A DNA stretch of 64,000 bases, from the NCBI RefSeq assembly GCF_004118375.1, contig NZ_SDHX01000001.1, positions 2,979,693 to 3,043,692 on the forward strand, given 5' to 3'. Source of the DNA: Oleiharenicola lentus. Its GTDB lineage: Bacteria; Verrucomicrobiota; Verrucomicrobiia; Opitutales; Opitutaceae. The notes beneath the pieces are model-generated. The model was not told the origin of the DNA. It did no database searches and saw only the letters and a list, made by a program, of their open reading frames with translations. Positions 19,835 through 27,697 of the stretch are shown one piece after another. The position numbers and the translations under genes were made by a program. Numbering within the stretch: position 1 is the first letter of the stretch; each line of letters starts with the position of its first letter.

Positions 19835-20611
19835 TTATCCCCTCACCTGCAGCCACTCCACTCCCGAGGCGCGACCATCGGCCCCGAACTCGACGAGCGT
19901 GGCAGACAGACGGTTGTCGCCGACCGCCACCTCGCAGCGGCGCGGCATGCTGTCGAGGAAACGCCCGATGACCGGCGTGATTTCGCGACCGAGCACGGAC
20001 TCGTGCGGACCGGTCATGCCGACATCGCATTGGAAGGCCGTGTGCCCGCGCAACAGCGCGGCATCGGCCGTGGCCACATGGGTGTGCGTCCCCAGCACCG
20101 CAGTCGCACGTCCCGCGAGGTGCCAGCCCAAGGCCTGTTTCTCCGAGGTGGCCTCGGCATGGACCTCGATGACGGCGCCGTCGTATTGACCCGCCAGTCT
20201 TTTCAACAAGGCATCGGCGCAGAGGAACGGGCACTCCGCCTTCAGGCCCATGAAAGAGCGCCCGAGCACCGTGAACACGAGCAGGCGGAAGCCGTTTCTT
20301 TCCACGATCAGATAATCCCGCCCGGGGCTCGTCGCCGGCAGATTGGCCGGCCGACACACGCGGTCGAGCGAGGCGATGTCGGTCTCAAATCCCTTCTGAT
20401 CCCAGACGTGGTCGCCCAGCGTAATCGCATCCACGCCGGATTCGAGCAGCGTCTTGGCAATCAGGCCCGTGATGCCCGCCCCGGCGGCGGCGTTCTCGGC
20501 GTTGGCGATGACGAAATCGATTCCCCGTTCAGCACGCAGTTTCGGCACGACCGCACCAACGATCTCCCGGCCGGGTTTGCCGACGATGTCGCCGATAAAA
20601 AGCAGGCGCAT
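19835..20611 (-). CDS. ymdB: YmdB/TIGR00282 family metallophosphoesterase
   Basis: 258 residues. The two-metal phosphoesterase blocks are all visible: FIGDIVGKPGRE (D8), IANAENAAAGAGI (N37, E39), ITLGDHVWDQK (D67, H68), VIEVHAEATSEK (H150 area) and 'VLGTHTHVATAD' (H-T-H). B. subtilis YmdB cleaves 2',3'-cAMP and affects biofilm choice; family activity is expected but not shown here. Its ATG lies three bases after the tolB stop on the same strand, so the two are almost surely one operon. Gene symbol is by family only. Confidence 0.9.
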   Translation of the reverse strand: MRLLFIGDIVGKPGREIVGAVVPKLRAERGIDFVIANAENAAAGAGITGLIAKTLLESGVDAITLGDHVWDQKGFETDIASLDRVCRPANLPATSPGRDYLIVERNGFRLLVFTVLGRSFMGLKAECPFLCADALLKRLAGQYDGAVIEVHAEATSEKQALGWHLAGRATAVLGTHTHVATADAALLRGHTAFQCDVGMTGPHESVLGREITPVIGRFLDSMPRRCEVAVGDNRLSATLVEFGADGRASGVEWLQVRG

Positions 20612-20614
20612 GAA

Positions 20615-21790
20615 TCAGGGCGCGAGGTAGCTGGCGTTGCCGGCGTTGCCAAACGCGGCCGGGCTGAGGCGCGTGGCTTTGCCGGACTCGGTGTCCACGA
20701 TGTAGAGCACCTTGGTATTGGCGGCGCGGTAGGTGCAGATGATGTGGCGTCCGTCCGCGAGCCAGACCGGCTCAATGGCGTCGGTCGGCGCCTTGGTGAT
20801 GATCTTGCTGGTGCCGCTCTTCGTGTCGAAGACGGCCGACTGGTAACCGCGGCCCACGCCGGCGGTGAACACGATCTTGCTCGGGTCGGCGGCGCTCCAA
20901 TCGGGCTCAGCGCAGTATTTGGAAATATTGGTCGCCAAGCGCGTGGCGGAACCGCCGCCTACGGGAATCGTGTAGAGCTGCGGGCCACCGGCGGCGTCGG
21001 AAACGTAGAGGATGCGGCCGCCGTCGGGCGAGAAGGTCGGCGAGGCCTCGACCGACTGGTTGTTGGTGAGGCGCTTCAACTGACGGGCGGAGGCGTTGCC
21101 GACATAGACCTCGGGATTGCCCTCACCCGATAGCACCATGGCGAGGCGGGAACCGTCGGGGCTGAAGCGCCCGCCGCTGTTCGTGCCCTTGAAGCTGGCG
21201 AGGAGAGAAATGCGGCGGCTGGCGAACTCGATCTGGTAGATGTCGGGGAAGCTGGTGCGGTAGCTGGTATAGACGATCTTCGAGCCGTCCGGCGACCAGC
21301 GGGGACCGATGACCTGTTTGCCGTCGCTGGACCACTTCACGAGTTCGCCGAAGAAGAGGTCGGAGGTGTAGATCTCGGTCTTGCCCGTTCGCTCGCCGAC
21401 GAAGGCGAGCTTGCCGGCGAACCAGCCGCGCAGGCCGCTGGTCTTGGTCACGGCCACGTCGGCGGCGCGCAGGAGCGCGTTGCGCAGACTCGTGCCGGAG
21501 ACCGTCTGCGTGTGCGTGGTGGAGCCGCCGCGCGCGATGGTCACGGTGACCGAGGTCGCGCCCGCGGGGGCGAAGTTGATCGAGTAGCTCGCGCCGCTGG
21601 CGTAGAGCTTGTAGCGGCCGTGGGCGTTGAAGGCCTGCATCGCGAGGTTTTGCAGCTCGGCGGACGAGGACGTCACGGTGATGCCCATGACATTGGCGTC
21701 ACCTTTGACATCGACGATGCCGATGTCGCGTTGGGCGATGGCGGCGGTGGCGAGGACCAGACCGAACAGGAGGCAAAAAGCGTTACGCAT
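20615..21790 (-). CDS. tolB: TolB-like periplasmic beta-propeller protein
   Basis: 391 residues with signal peptide MRNAFCLLFGLVLATAAIAQ. The N-terminal TolB domain (about 20-140) is followed by WD40-like PD40 repeats from about 155, each with the signature 'SPDGSKIVYTS', 'SPDGSRLAMVLSGEGNPEVY' and 'SPDGGRILYVSDAAGGPQLY'. TolB works with Pal and TolQRA in outer-membrane constriction and integrity. None of those partners is next to it; ymdB follows instead. It is divergent from mrp, with about 115 bp of relatively A/T-rich DNA between. Confidence 0.85.
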   Translation of the reverse strand: MRNAFCLLFGLVLATAAIAQRDIGIVDVKGDANVMGITVTSSSAELQNLAMQAFNAHGRYKLYASGASYSINFAPAGATSVTVTIARGGSTTHTQTVSGTSLRNALLRAADVAVTKTSGLRGWFAGKLAFVGERTGKTEIYTSDLFFGELVKWSSDGKQVIGPRWSPDGSKIVYTSYRTSFPDIYQIEFASRRISLLASFKGTNSGGRFSPDGSRLAMVLSGEGNPEVYVGNASARQLKRLTNNQSVEASPTFSPDGGRILYVSDAAGGPQLYTIPVGGGSATRLATNISKYCAEPDWSAADPSKIVFTAGVGRGYQSAVFDTKSGTSKIITKAPTDAIEPVWLADGRHIICTYRAANTKVLYIVDTESGKATRLSPAAFGNAGNASYLAP

Positions 21791-21905
21791 GGAGGGTGGG
21801 ACGATAAGTAATGAAAAAAGTTCGCGGCGGGTTTTTGTTTTACTCCCCGCTCGCACCTCACAAGGTCAAAACGGCCTTGTTTTCCAAGCACTTTTCCCAT
21901 CCCGC

Positions 21906-22982
21906 GTGACCGCCGACTCCATCAAGGAAGCCCTGAAGCAAGTGAAGTATCCCGGTTTCAGCCGGGACATCGTGTCCTTCGGACTCGTGCGCTCGGCGGC
22001 CTTCGCCGACGGCACGGCCAAGGTCTCGGTCGCCATCACGACCTCGGATCCCAAGGTGCCGACGATGCTCAAGACCGAGATCGAGCACTGCCTGCGCGCC
22101 CAACCCGGCGTGAAGGATGTGATCGTCGAACTCGCGGTCTCCGCCGCCAAAGCCGCGCCCAAGCCCGGCACCGCCAACCTCGGCGGAGGCACCACGCCCG
22201 CCGGCCTGAAACACTCCGTCGCCATCGCCTCCGGCAAGGGCGGCGTCGGCAAATCCACCTTCGCGGTCAACCTCGCCTGCGCCCTCGCCCAGATCCTTGA
22301 AAAATCCGGCCGCCCGGGCCGCGTTGGCCTGATGGACTGCGACATCTACGGCCCCTCCGTGCCGCTCATGATGGGCCTCGGCGGCGCCCGGCCCGAGGTG
22401 GACGGCGAAAATCTCGTCCCGCTCGAACGCCACGGCGTGAAGGTCATGTCCATGGGCTTCCTCGTGGATGACAACACCCCGGTCGTCTGGCGCGGTCCGA
22501 TGATCATGAAGACGATCCAGCAGTTCGTCCAAAACGTGAAATGGGGCGACCTTGACGTGCTGCTGATCGACCTCCCGCCCGGCACGGGCGACGCCCAGCT
22601 TTCCCTCGTTCAGACCCTGCCCCTCGACGGCGCCATTCTTGTGACGACCCCGCAGCCTGCGGCCACCAACGTCGCGCGCAAGGGCGGCCTGATGTTCCAG
22701 AAGGTCAACGTGCCCCTGTTGGGCGTCGCGGAGAACATGAGCTGGTTTGAGGATGCCACCGGCACGCGCCAGCACCTGTTTGGCGAAGGCGGCGGCGCGA
22801 CCATCGCGGAGATGCTCGGCACGAGCCTTCTCGGCCAGGTGCCGCTCTTCCCCGAAATCCGCGCCGGCGGCGACAGCGGCCAGCCCGTGACGGTGAGCGC
22901 GGTGTCGGGCAAACCGGCCAAAGCGTTCCGCGAAATCGCCACGACGCTGCTCAATCGGCTGAAAGTGCCGCACGCGGGTTGA
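21906..22982 (+). CDS. mrp: Mrp/ApbC/NBP35 family Fe-S cluster carrier ATPase
   Basis: 358 residues. An N-terminal MIP18-like domain (about 1-80: 'ADSIKEALKQVKYPGFSRDI') is joined to a P-loop ATPase. Deviant Walker A GKGGVGKST is at 110-118, then 'MDCDIYGPSVPLMMGL' (Walker A') and 'LLIDLPPGTGDAQLS' (Walker B). These proteins deliver Fe-S clusters as dimers. The C-x-x-C usually found after ENMS is missing: ENMSWFEDATGTRQHLFGEG. I chose the GTG at 21906 because it gives the normal family N-terminus; no ATG is near. Confidence 0.9.
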   Translation: MTADSIKEALKQVKYPGFSRDIVSFGLVRSAAFADGTAKVSVAITTSDPKVPTMLKTEIEHCLRAQPGVKDVIVELAVSAAKAAPKPGTANLGGGTTPAGLKHSVAIASGKGGVGKSTFAVNLACALAQILEKSGRPGRVGLMDCDIYGPSVPLMMGLGGARPEVDGENLVPLERHGVKVMSMGFLVDDNTPVVWRGPMIMKTIQQFVQNVKWGDLDVLLIDLPPGTGDAQLSLVQTLPLDGAILVTTPQPAATNVARKGGLMFQKVNVPLLGVAENMSWFEDATGTRQHLFGEGGGATIAEMLGTSLLGQVPLFPEIRAGGDSGQPVTVSAVSGKPAKAFREIATTLLNRLKVPHAG

Positions 22983-23053
22983 CAGGCGCGAGACGACACC
23001 TCTAGCGTTTCGGCACATGACGCTAAAGACGGGCCAATCTCAGCCGACTGGAA

Positions 23054-23368
23054 GTGTCGGAGATTCCGAATATTGTTTCTGAGCGTCCCCGTATGCCCCT
23101 ACCCAGTCCCCAGATTCCCGACAGCGGCGATAACCGAGACTTCGTAAAGCAATCGAGCCTCTACCAGGAGTTTCTGGCCGAACGGGAGGAGATCCTGAAG
23201 CACAAGTGGATCGAGTCCGAACGCCTGGGCTACGACATCGGATTTGAACGCGCGTTGCTCGACTGGATTCGGAAGCATCGCGACAGCTGGCGAGCCGCCC
23301 GCCGCGCCCAACTCGCCGCCGGTGGCACCAGCACGCCCCCGATGCCGGTCGAGGCCAACAAGAAGTAA
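23054..23368 (+). CDS. Conserved-looking hypothetical protein, 104 aa
   Basis: A polar first third (rich in Pro) is followed by 'SSLYQEFLAEREEILKHKWIESERLGYDIGFERALLDWIRKHRDSW' read in parts: two helices with a Trp-rich face. The 'HKW-x-x-SE-x-x-G-x-D-I/V-G' pattern is seen in several small DUF proteins (DUF4032 region among them), but I cannot assign one. No signal peptide, so cytoplasmic. The start may be the GTG at 23054 or the ATG at 23093; the earlier one is given. A two-way terminator follows. Confidence 0.65.
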   Translation: MSEIPNIVSERPRMPLPSPQIPDSGDNRDFVKQSSLYQEFLAEREEILKHKWIESERLGYDIGFERALLDWIRKHRDSWRAARRAQLAAGGTSTPPMPVEANKK

Positions 23369-23375
23369 GCGCCCA

Positions 23376-23415
23376 GCAAAAAGGCCGGTCCCGCGAGGGA
23401 GCCGGCCTTGAAAAT
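23376..23415. terminator. Bidirectional terminator between a hypothetical gene and rpmG
   Basis: A stem of about 12 bp (AAGGCCGG-TCCC / GGGA-CCGGCCTT with one bulged G) is flanked by AAAAA on the left and GAAAATTTT on the right. Read on the minus strand it ends in a T-run, so it fits the end of rpmG; on the plus strand it may also serve the upstream gene. Confidence 0.8.
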
Positions 23416-23460
23416 TTTAGGTAGTGGCGGTGCTCCTAGAGCGCCGCTACAGCCAATCCG

Positions 23461-23625
23461 TTACTTGATCTCCTTGTGGAGCGTGTGGCGCTTGAGGAAG
23501 GGGTTATACTTCTTCTTCTCGATGCGCTCAGTGACGGTCTTCTTGTTGCGCTTCGTGAGATAGCGGGAGGCGGGTTTGCCCTCCTTACGGGCTTCGGTGC
23601 ATTCCAGGGTGACGGTTTCTTGCAT
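23461..23625 (-). CDS. rpmG: 50S ribosomal protein L33
   Basis: 54 residues: starts [16 protein letters not shown], continues [16 protein letters not shown], and ends [16 protein letters not shown], which is the L33 pattern. Only one Cys is present, so the four-Cys zinc ribbon of the Zn-binding form is absent; this is the zinc-independent type. It sits alone, not beside secE or nusG as in many bacteria. The diadenylate cyclase fusion lies upstream on the same strand, with its stop 100 bp before the rpmG start. Confidence 0.95.
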   Translation of the reverse strand: MQETVTLECTEARKEGKPASRYLTKRNKKTVTERIEKKKYNPFLKRHTLHKEIK

Positions 23626-23725
23626 GGCTTTAAATGGGTTGGAAGGGTCGAGAGAAAAGCCGCGCGCTAGGCCTGTGCAACCACAATCTTCTTCCCTACA
23701 GAATTCCTGATCAAGGACCGCCCGC

Positions 23726-25078
23726 TCAGGCGTTTACCTTGTTTTCCGTCAAAGGCATCATCACGCCCCGCCGGAAGAGCGTCACCTGGCCGGTGCTGGA
23801 TGAAACCACCAGGGCGATGCAATCGGCCGCGACCGAGATTGCCGCCGCCGCCGCATGCCGGGTGCCTAGCCCGCTGGGCAAGGCATGGTTGAAGTCCGCG
23901 GCCTGGATGAGCGCACCCGCGGCGTGGACCACGCCGTCCCCGCCGATGACAAAGGCTCCGTCGATCGAGGAAAACTCCTTGATCGTCTCATCCATGAACG
24001 GGTTAAGGATGTTGCGATCCTCCTCCTTGTAGCCGTAAAACGGATTTAGCACGAGCGGTTTGGTCAGTTTCTCAACCTTCTCGTGGTCGCCCACGACAAA
24101 CAGGCAGCCAACCGGGCGGCCTTCCCTGCCCTCCACCGCCAGCTCGGTCGCCACGGCGATCACGCGCTCCAAAACCTCGGGTTTCACGTCGGCGGGCAGC
24201 AGATCCGCGTGCCCGCTCAGCAGGGTCGAAAACTCCTTCTCCACGTCAACAATGACGATGGCGTCAAACTGGTTGGAACCGGCCAGGCCGCCGATGCAGC
24301 ACAGGCGGTCCTTGAACGTGATGAAACCGCGGGTCAGGCCGACGAGCACGGCGCTGCGCAGCTGGGCCAACCGTTGGCTGGAAAAGGACCGAACCTGCAC
24401 GCTCTCGTCGAAGCGGCCGGGCCGCGCCTCGCCCTCGGGCAGGTTGCGCGTGACGAGGATGCTCTTGAGCGAGCCCTCGATCTTGGGCGCGCGGATGCGG
24501 CCGGTGAAAACATCGCCAAAGACCATGAGTCCCGTGCAACCGCTGCCCGTGGCAATGCGGCCGGCTTCGCGCAGGACCACACGGTTGAGCCGGGTTTGCG
24601 ATGCCGGCAGGGCCTTGACGGCCACGCCACCAAAGCCGGCGAACAGGAGTTCGTAAAGCGTGTCAAGGTCCGGCGCCTTCAGCAGGCTCTCCACGAAGGC
24701 CGGATCCTTGAACAGTTGGGCCAGGGCGGCGAGCAGCTGCAGGTAATCCCGGGTTTTCTCATCGGCGAGCAGCATCACCACGAGGTGGACCGGCTCGCTC
24801 TCGATCGCGCTGTCGTAACGGATGCCGTAGTGGCTGCGCCCCACGGCTAGGAGGTAACGCCGGTTCATCTTCAGGCGCACATGCGGCATGGCCACGCCGC
24901 CGCCCAGGTAAGTCGTCATCGTGCTCTCGCGGCGCAACAGGCCCTTGAGCAGCGTATCCTTGTTCAGGTCGGGAAAGCGCTCGACCGTGAGATTCAGCAG
25001 CTCGACCAGCGCGCCCTCCAGATCGGCGCTGCCAAGGTCGGCGACACGGGCGCGGGAGATGTATTTGTCGAGCCGCAT
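23726..25078 (-). CDS. PTS EIIA (type 2) domain fused to a diadenylate cyclase (DisA_N) domain
   Basis: 450 residues. Residues 1-150 form a PTS EIIA-2/NtrN-like domain: '[20 protein letters not shown]', then [10 protein letters not shown] with H66 at the phosphorylation position, and '[19 protein letters not shown]'. A middle part (about 160-300) has '[15 protein letters not shown]' and '[18 protein letters not shown]'. The end is a diadenylate cyclase domain: [18 protein letters not shown] with DGA at 373-375, and [17 protein letters not shown] with GTRH at 405-408 (DisA and CdaA have RHR). Such enzymes make c-di-AMP from two ATP. The fusion suggests that sugar or nitrogen phosphotransfer state controls c-di-AMP. 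No membrane segments, unlike CdaA. Confidence 0.88.
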   Translation of the reverse strand: MRLDKYISRARVADLGSADLEGALVELLNLTVERFPDLNKDTLLKGLLRRESTMTTYLGGGVAMPHVRLKMNRRYLLAVGRSHYGIRYDSAIESEPVHLVVMLLADEKTRDYLQLLAALAQLFKDPAFVESLLKAPDLDTLYELLFAGFGGVAVKALPASQTRLNRVVLREAGRIATGSGCTGLMVFGDVFTGRIRAPKIEGSLKSILVTRNLPEGEARPGRFDESVQVRSFSSQRLAQLRSAVLVGLTRGFITFKDRLCCIGGLAGSNQFDAIVIVDVEKEFSTLLSGHADLLPADVKPEVLERVIAVATELAVEGREGRPVGCLFVVGDHEKVEKLTKPLVLNPFYGYKEEDRNILNPFMDETIKEFSSIDGAFVIGGDGVVHAAGALIQAADFNHALPSGLGTRHAAAAAISVAADCIALVVSSSTGQVTLFRRGVMMPLTENKVNA

Positions 25079-25083
25079 GCGTT

Positions 25084-25186
25084 AAAAATTCCAGTGCCCA
25101 AACGCCAAAACCCAAAGCCGACCAACGGAGCGGAGTGAGGGTTCGAACGCCATTTTTGGAATTTGGACCTTTGGCGTCTGGGATTT
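25084..25186. repeat. Facing inverted pair of CCAAA-type 9-nt-period tracts
   Basis: Left arm 25084-25117 carries AATTCCAGTGCCCAAACGCC and more; right arm 25151-25186, read on the other strand, gives ATCCCAGACGCCAAAGGTCC and AAATTCCAAAA. Both have CCAAA words at steps of about 9 nt and can fold on each other around a 33-nt centre. It lies between the cyclase fusion and nuoA. Confidence 0.7.
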
Positions 25187-25205
25187 GCCGCGCTCGGCGC
25201 GGTCT

Positions 25206-25577
25206 TTACTTCTCCCACTCCAAAGCACCCTTCTTCACTTCGTAGAACAGGCCGAGGACGAGCACGCCGAGGAAGAACAGCATCGGGGCGAGAATCGAGA
25301 TGTGGTTGGCGAGAAAGTCGCGATAGACGAAGGTCCAGGGGATGAGGAACACAACCTCGATGTCGAACAGGATGAACAGCATCGCGGTGACGTAGAATTT
25401 CACCGAGAAGCGCGTGTGCGTGCTGCCATCGGAGTGGATGCCGCACTCGTAGGCCGCGTCCTTGATCTTGCTGCCCCGCGCGCGCTGGCCAAGCAGGTGG
25501 CTGGCCGCGATGACGCCGACGGTGATGCCGGCGGCGAGCAGGATCTGGATGAGAAACGGCAGAAAGGCGGAGGACAT
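25206..25577 (-). CDS. nuoA: NADH-quinone oxidoreductase subunit A (complex I, NuoA/NdhC)
   Basis: 123 residues, inner membrane. Three helices at about 6-26, 62-84 and 92-112. The conserved loop KDAAYECGIHSDGSTHTRFS and the acidic helix 2 (FILFDIEVVFLIPW) identify it. It should be part of the 11-14-subunit complex I, but no other nuo gene is near: scpA is divergent on one side and the cyclase fusion lies on the other. Either the remaining nuo genes are elsewhere or this is a second copy. Confidence 0.93.
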   Translation of the reverse strand: MSSAFLPFLIQILLAAGITVGVIAASHLLGQRARGSKIKDAAYECGIHSDGSTHTRFSVKFYVTAMLFILFDIEVVFLIPWTFVYRDFLANHISILAPMLFFLGVLVLGLFYEVKKGALEWEK

Positions 25578-25704
25578 CGGCCCTGAAGGTTCCCTTCCGA
25601 GGGCCCGGATTCAAGCGGAAAGTGGTGCGGCCAAAGGGCAACCGCGACCCCATCGCACCGACTTTTCCATTGCGCCGGCTCCGCTCCGTCCCTCGACTCG
25701 CCCC

Positions 25705-26508
25705 GTGGTTGCCGAAGCCGATTATCGCATCAAACTTCCCGTGTTCGAGGGTCCGCTGGACCTGCTGCTTTTCCTCATCCGGAAAAACGAGCTGGATATC
25801 TACGACATCCCCATCGCCACGGTGACCCGGCAATACCTGGATGCCATCTACGCGATGAAGGAGCTCCAGATCGAGCTCGCCGGCGAGTTCTTCGTGATGG
25901 CGGCCACGCTGATGGAGATCAAGAGTCGCATGCTCCTGCCCAAGCACCAGCAGGCAGTCGATCCCAATGCCGAGGAAGACGACCTCGATCCGCGCTGGGA
26001 ACTGGTCCACCAGCTCATCCAATACAAGAAGTTCAAGGAGGCCGCCGGCCGGCTCGGGCTCATGTCCTTCGAGGCGCAGAATCTCCTGCCCCGCATCGCT
26101 TCGGCCTTCGCGCCGGCCACCGACCGACCCCTGCAGCATGTGGACCGCATCGAGGTCTGGAATTCCTTCAACCTCGTGCTCCGCCGCCTGGCCGAGAAGC
26201 TCGTCGTCGGCGAGATCCACGCCGAACAGGTGACCGTCGCCGACCAGATGGAATACGTGCTGGAGCACATCAAGACCACGAAGTCTTTCGTGTTCACCGC
26301 GCTCCTGCCCGAGCACACCACGCTGCGCCGGCTCGTCGCCACATTCCTCGCCGTGCTCGAGCTCACCCGCCTCAAGAAGCTGCGCATCGAGCAGAACGAG
26401 GCCTTCACCGACATCCTGTGCGTCGCCGTGGAGGAAATCCCGCTTGAAACCCCGGCCGCCCCGACCACGGTGGCACCGCAAGATGAAGAAAGCCACCCGT
26501 CGCCGTAA
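25705..26508 (+). CDS. scpA: Segregation and condensation protein A (kleisin)
   Basis: 267 residues. The start VAEADYRIKLPVFEGPLDLLL is the ScpA hallmark, then 'FLIRKNELDIYDIPIATVTRQYL', and 'EFFVMAATLMEIKSRMLLP'. The C-terminal winged-helix part includes 'FLAVLELTRLKKLRIEQNEAFTDI'. ScpA bridges SMC heads in chromosome condensation. GTG at 25705 gives the canonical N-terminus; no ATG is available in frame nearby. No scpB follows; instead an 84-aa unknown protein overlaps its last 26 bases. Confidence 0.93.
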   Translation: MVAEADYRIKLPVFEGPLDLLLFLIRKNELDIYDIPIATVTRQYLDAIYAMKELQIELAGEFFVMAATLMEIKSRMLLPKHQQAVDPNAEEDDLDPRWELVHQLIQYKKFKEAAGRLGLMSFEAQNLLPRIASAFAPATDRPLQHVDRIEVWNSFNLVLRRLAEKLVVGEIHAEQVTVADQMEYVLEHIKTTKSFVFTALLPEHTTLRRLVATFLAVLELTRLKKLRIEQNEAFTDILCVAVEEIPLETPAAPTTVAPQDEESHPSP

Positions 26509-26737
26509 GCCCAAGCCCGCCCACCTGCTGGGCGTCGGCCTGGATAACAAAGACGGCCACAAGCGCCTCACCTCCGCCGAAGAGTTCACCATCGTCGGCG
26601 GCTCCGAAGAAACGCACGGCCGCATGACCGAGACCGTCATCAAGACCTTCGAGGAACTGAAGACCCGCGGCAAACACCTGCGCACCGTCGAGCCGCAGGA
26701 ACTGGCCGAGATCATCCATAAAGCCACCCCTCGCTAG
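26483..26737 (+). CDS. Unknown basic protein, 84 aa, overlapping scpA
   Basis: Starts MKKATRRRKPKPAHLLGVGL, a strongly basic head, followed by 'DGHKRLTSAEEFTIVGGSEE' and a C-terminal helix pair 'TVIKTFEELKTRGKHLRTV' and 'PQELAEIIHKATPR'. The ATG is 26 bp inside scpA, so translation is probably coupled. It ends 43 bp before trxA. I recognise no family, and ScpB-type winged helices are absent. Its overlap with scpA suggests a linked role, but that is only inference. Confidence 0.7.
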   Translation: MKKATRRRKPKPAHLLGVGLDNKDGHKRLTSAEEFTIVGGSEETHGRMTETVIKTFEELKTRGKHLRTVEPQELAEIIHKATPR

Positions 26738-26780
26738 CCACCGGCTTGCCTTTCGGCGGTCACCCACTTAACTCAAAACC

Positions 26781-27104
26781 ATGTCTGACAAAATCGCCCA
26801 CCTCGATACGAACACCTTCTCCAGCGCCGTCGCCAGTGCGACCCCCACCCTCGTGGACTTCTGGGCCCCGTGGTGCGGCCCGTGCAAGGCGATTGCCCCG
26901 ATCCTCGACGAGCTCTCCACCGAGCTCGACGGCAAGCTGAAGATCGCGAAGGTCAACGTGGACGACAACGGCGAGCTCGCCGCACAGTACGGCGTCCGCG
27001 CCATCCCGACCATGCTGCTCTTCAAGGGCGGCCAGCTCGCCGACACCTTCGTCGGCATGATGGACAAGGCCTCGCTCAAGGCGAAGCTCGCCGGCAAGAT
27101 CTGA
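26781..27104 (+). CDS. trxA: Thioredoxin
   Basis: 107 residues, the normal length. Active site FWAPWCGPCKAIAP with C32 and C35. The cis-proline loop is 'RAIPTMLLFKGG' (P76 area), and the C-terminal helix is 'DKASLKAKLAGKI'. General dithiol reductant of the cytoplasm. It follows scpA and the 84-aa gene by 43 bp on the same strand; a promoter in that gap is possible. A terminator follows. Confidence 0.97.
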   Translation: MSDKIAHLDTNTFSSAVASATPTLVDFWAPWCGPCKAIAPILDELSTELDGKLKIAKVNVDDNGELAAQYGVRAIPTMLLFKGGQLADTFVGMMDKASLKAKLAGKI

Positions 27105-27129
27105 GAGCCATAGGCTCGTTTTCGTTTTA

Positions 27130-27158
27130 GGGCGGAGTCTCCGAACCCCGCCTTTTTC
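27130..27158 (+). terminator. Intrinsic terminator after trxA
   Basis: GGCGG and CCGCC arms enclose a 12-nt loop and are followed by TTTTTCTTT. It lies about 25 bp after the trxA stop. Confidence 0.75.
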
Positions 27159-27273
27159 TTTGGCCGGGCCTGCTTGGACCAAGGCGCCATGTTGAGCGCT
27201 GATGTGTGAGCGATCCAGGTGAGCGCAAGGGCGTTGCGATGCGGCTGCTGAATCGGCTTCTAATTCCTACCAT

Positions 27274-27582
27274 TCATTTCGCAAATGCCAGAATCGCATA
27301 TCCGCCGACTACGCCAGCCAGCGCACCCGCCGAGACAACCGCCGCCACTGCCCGAGCGAGTCTGAATCTCTCCACCTTCCTCTTCTGGAGTATCGCCACG
27401 CAAACCCCTACTATGACCACCAGTCCATTTAGGAGCAGGCCGAGATATACACAGTAGAATGCCAAAATCCCGCCGGTGATTACTGAGTAAGTGTAGAAGA
27501 GGAAATTGATGCCAAGCATCCCGCCGAAGAATCGCGCATAAAAGTCTCTTTCCAATACAGCATTGGATGGAGTCGTGATCAT
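27274..27582 (-). CDS. Small membrane protein of unknown function
   Basis: About 102 residues from the ATG at 27582 (MITTPSNAVLERDFYARFFG). Three hydrophobic helices: 'MLGINFLFYTYSVITGGILAF' region, 'YLGLLLNGLVVIVGVCVAIL', and 'AVAAVVSAGALAGVVGGYAI' near the end, with a basic loop KRKVERFRLAR between the second and third. Its DNA is visibly richer in A and T than its neighbours, which hints at a different history. An upstream extension to 27642 is possible. No family recognised; it could be non-conserved. Confidence 0.6.
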   Translation of the reverse strand: MITTPSNAVLERDFYARFFGGMLGINFLFYTYSVITGGILAFYCVYLGLLLNGLVVIVGVCVAILQKRKVERFRLARAVAAVVSAGALAGVVGGYAILAFAK

Positions 27583-27697
27583 TTGCCGATCAACGTTATG
27601 AGGCCTAGGAGATTTTCCGATTAATTTATTGAGGCACGACAACCCGAAGACCTCCTATGGGTAACGGTGCAACTATTGCGCGAGCATTCCGCTTTTT

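Noticed and set aside
23726-25078. Anti-phage cyclic-nucleotide (CBASS-type) system
   Set aside because: The cyclase is a DisA_N type and no effector gene (nuclease, phospholipase, membrane effector) is adjacent.
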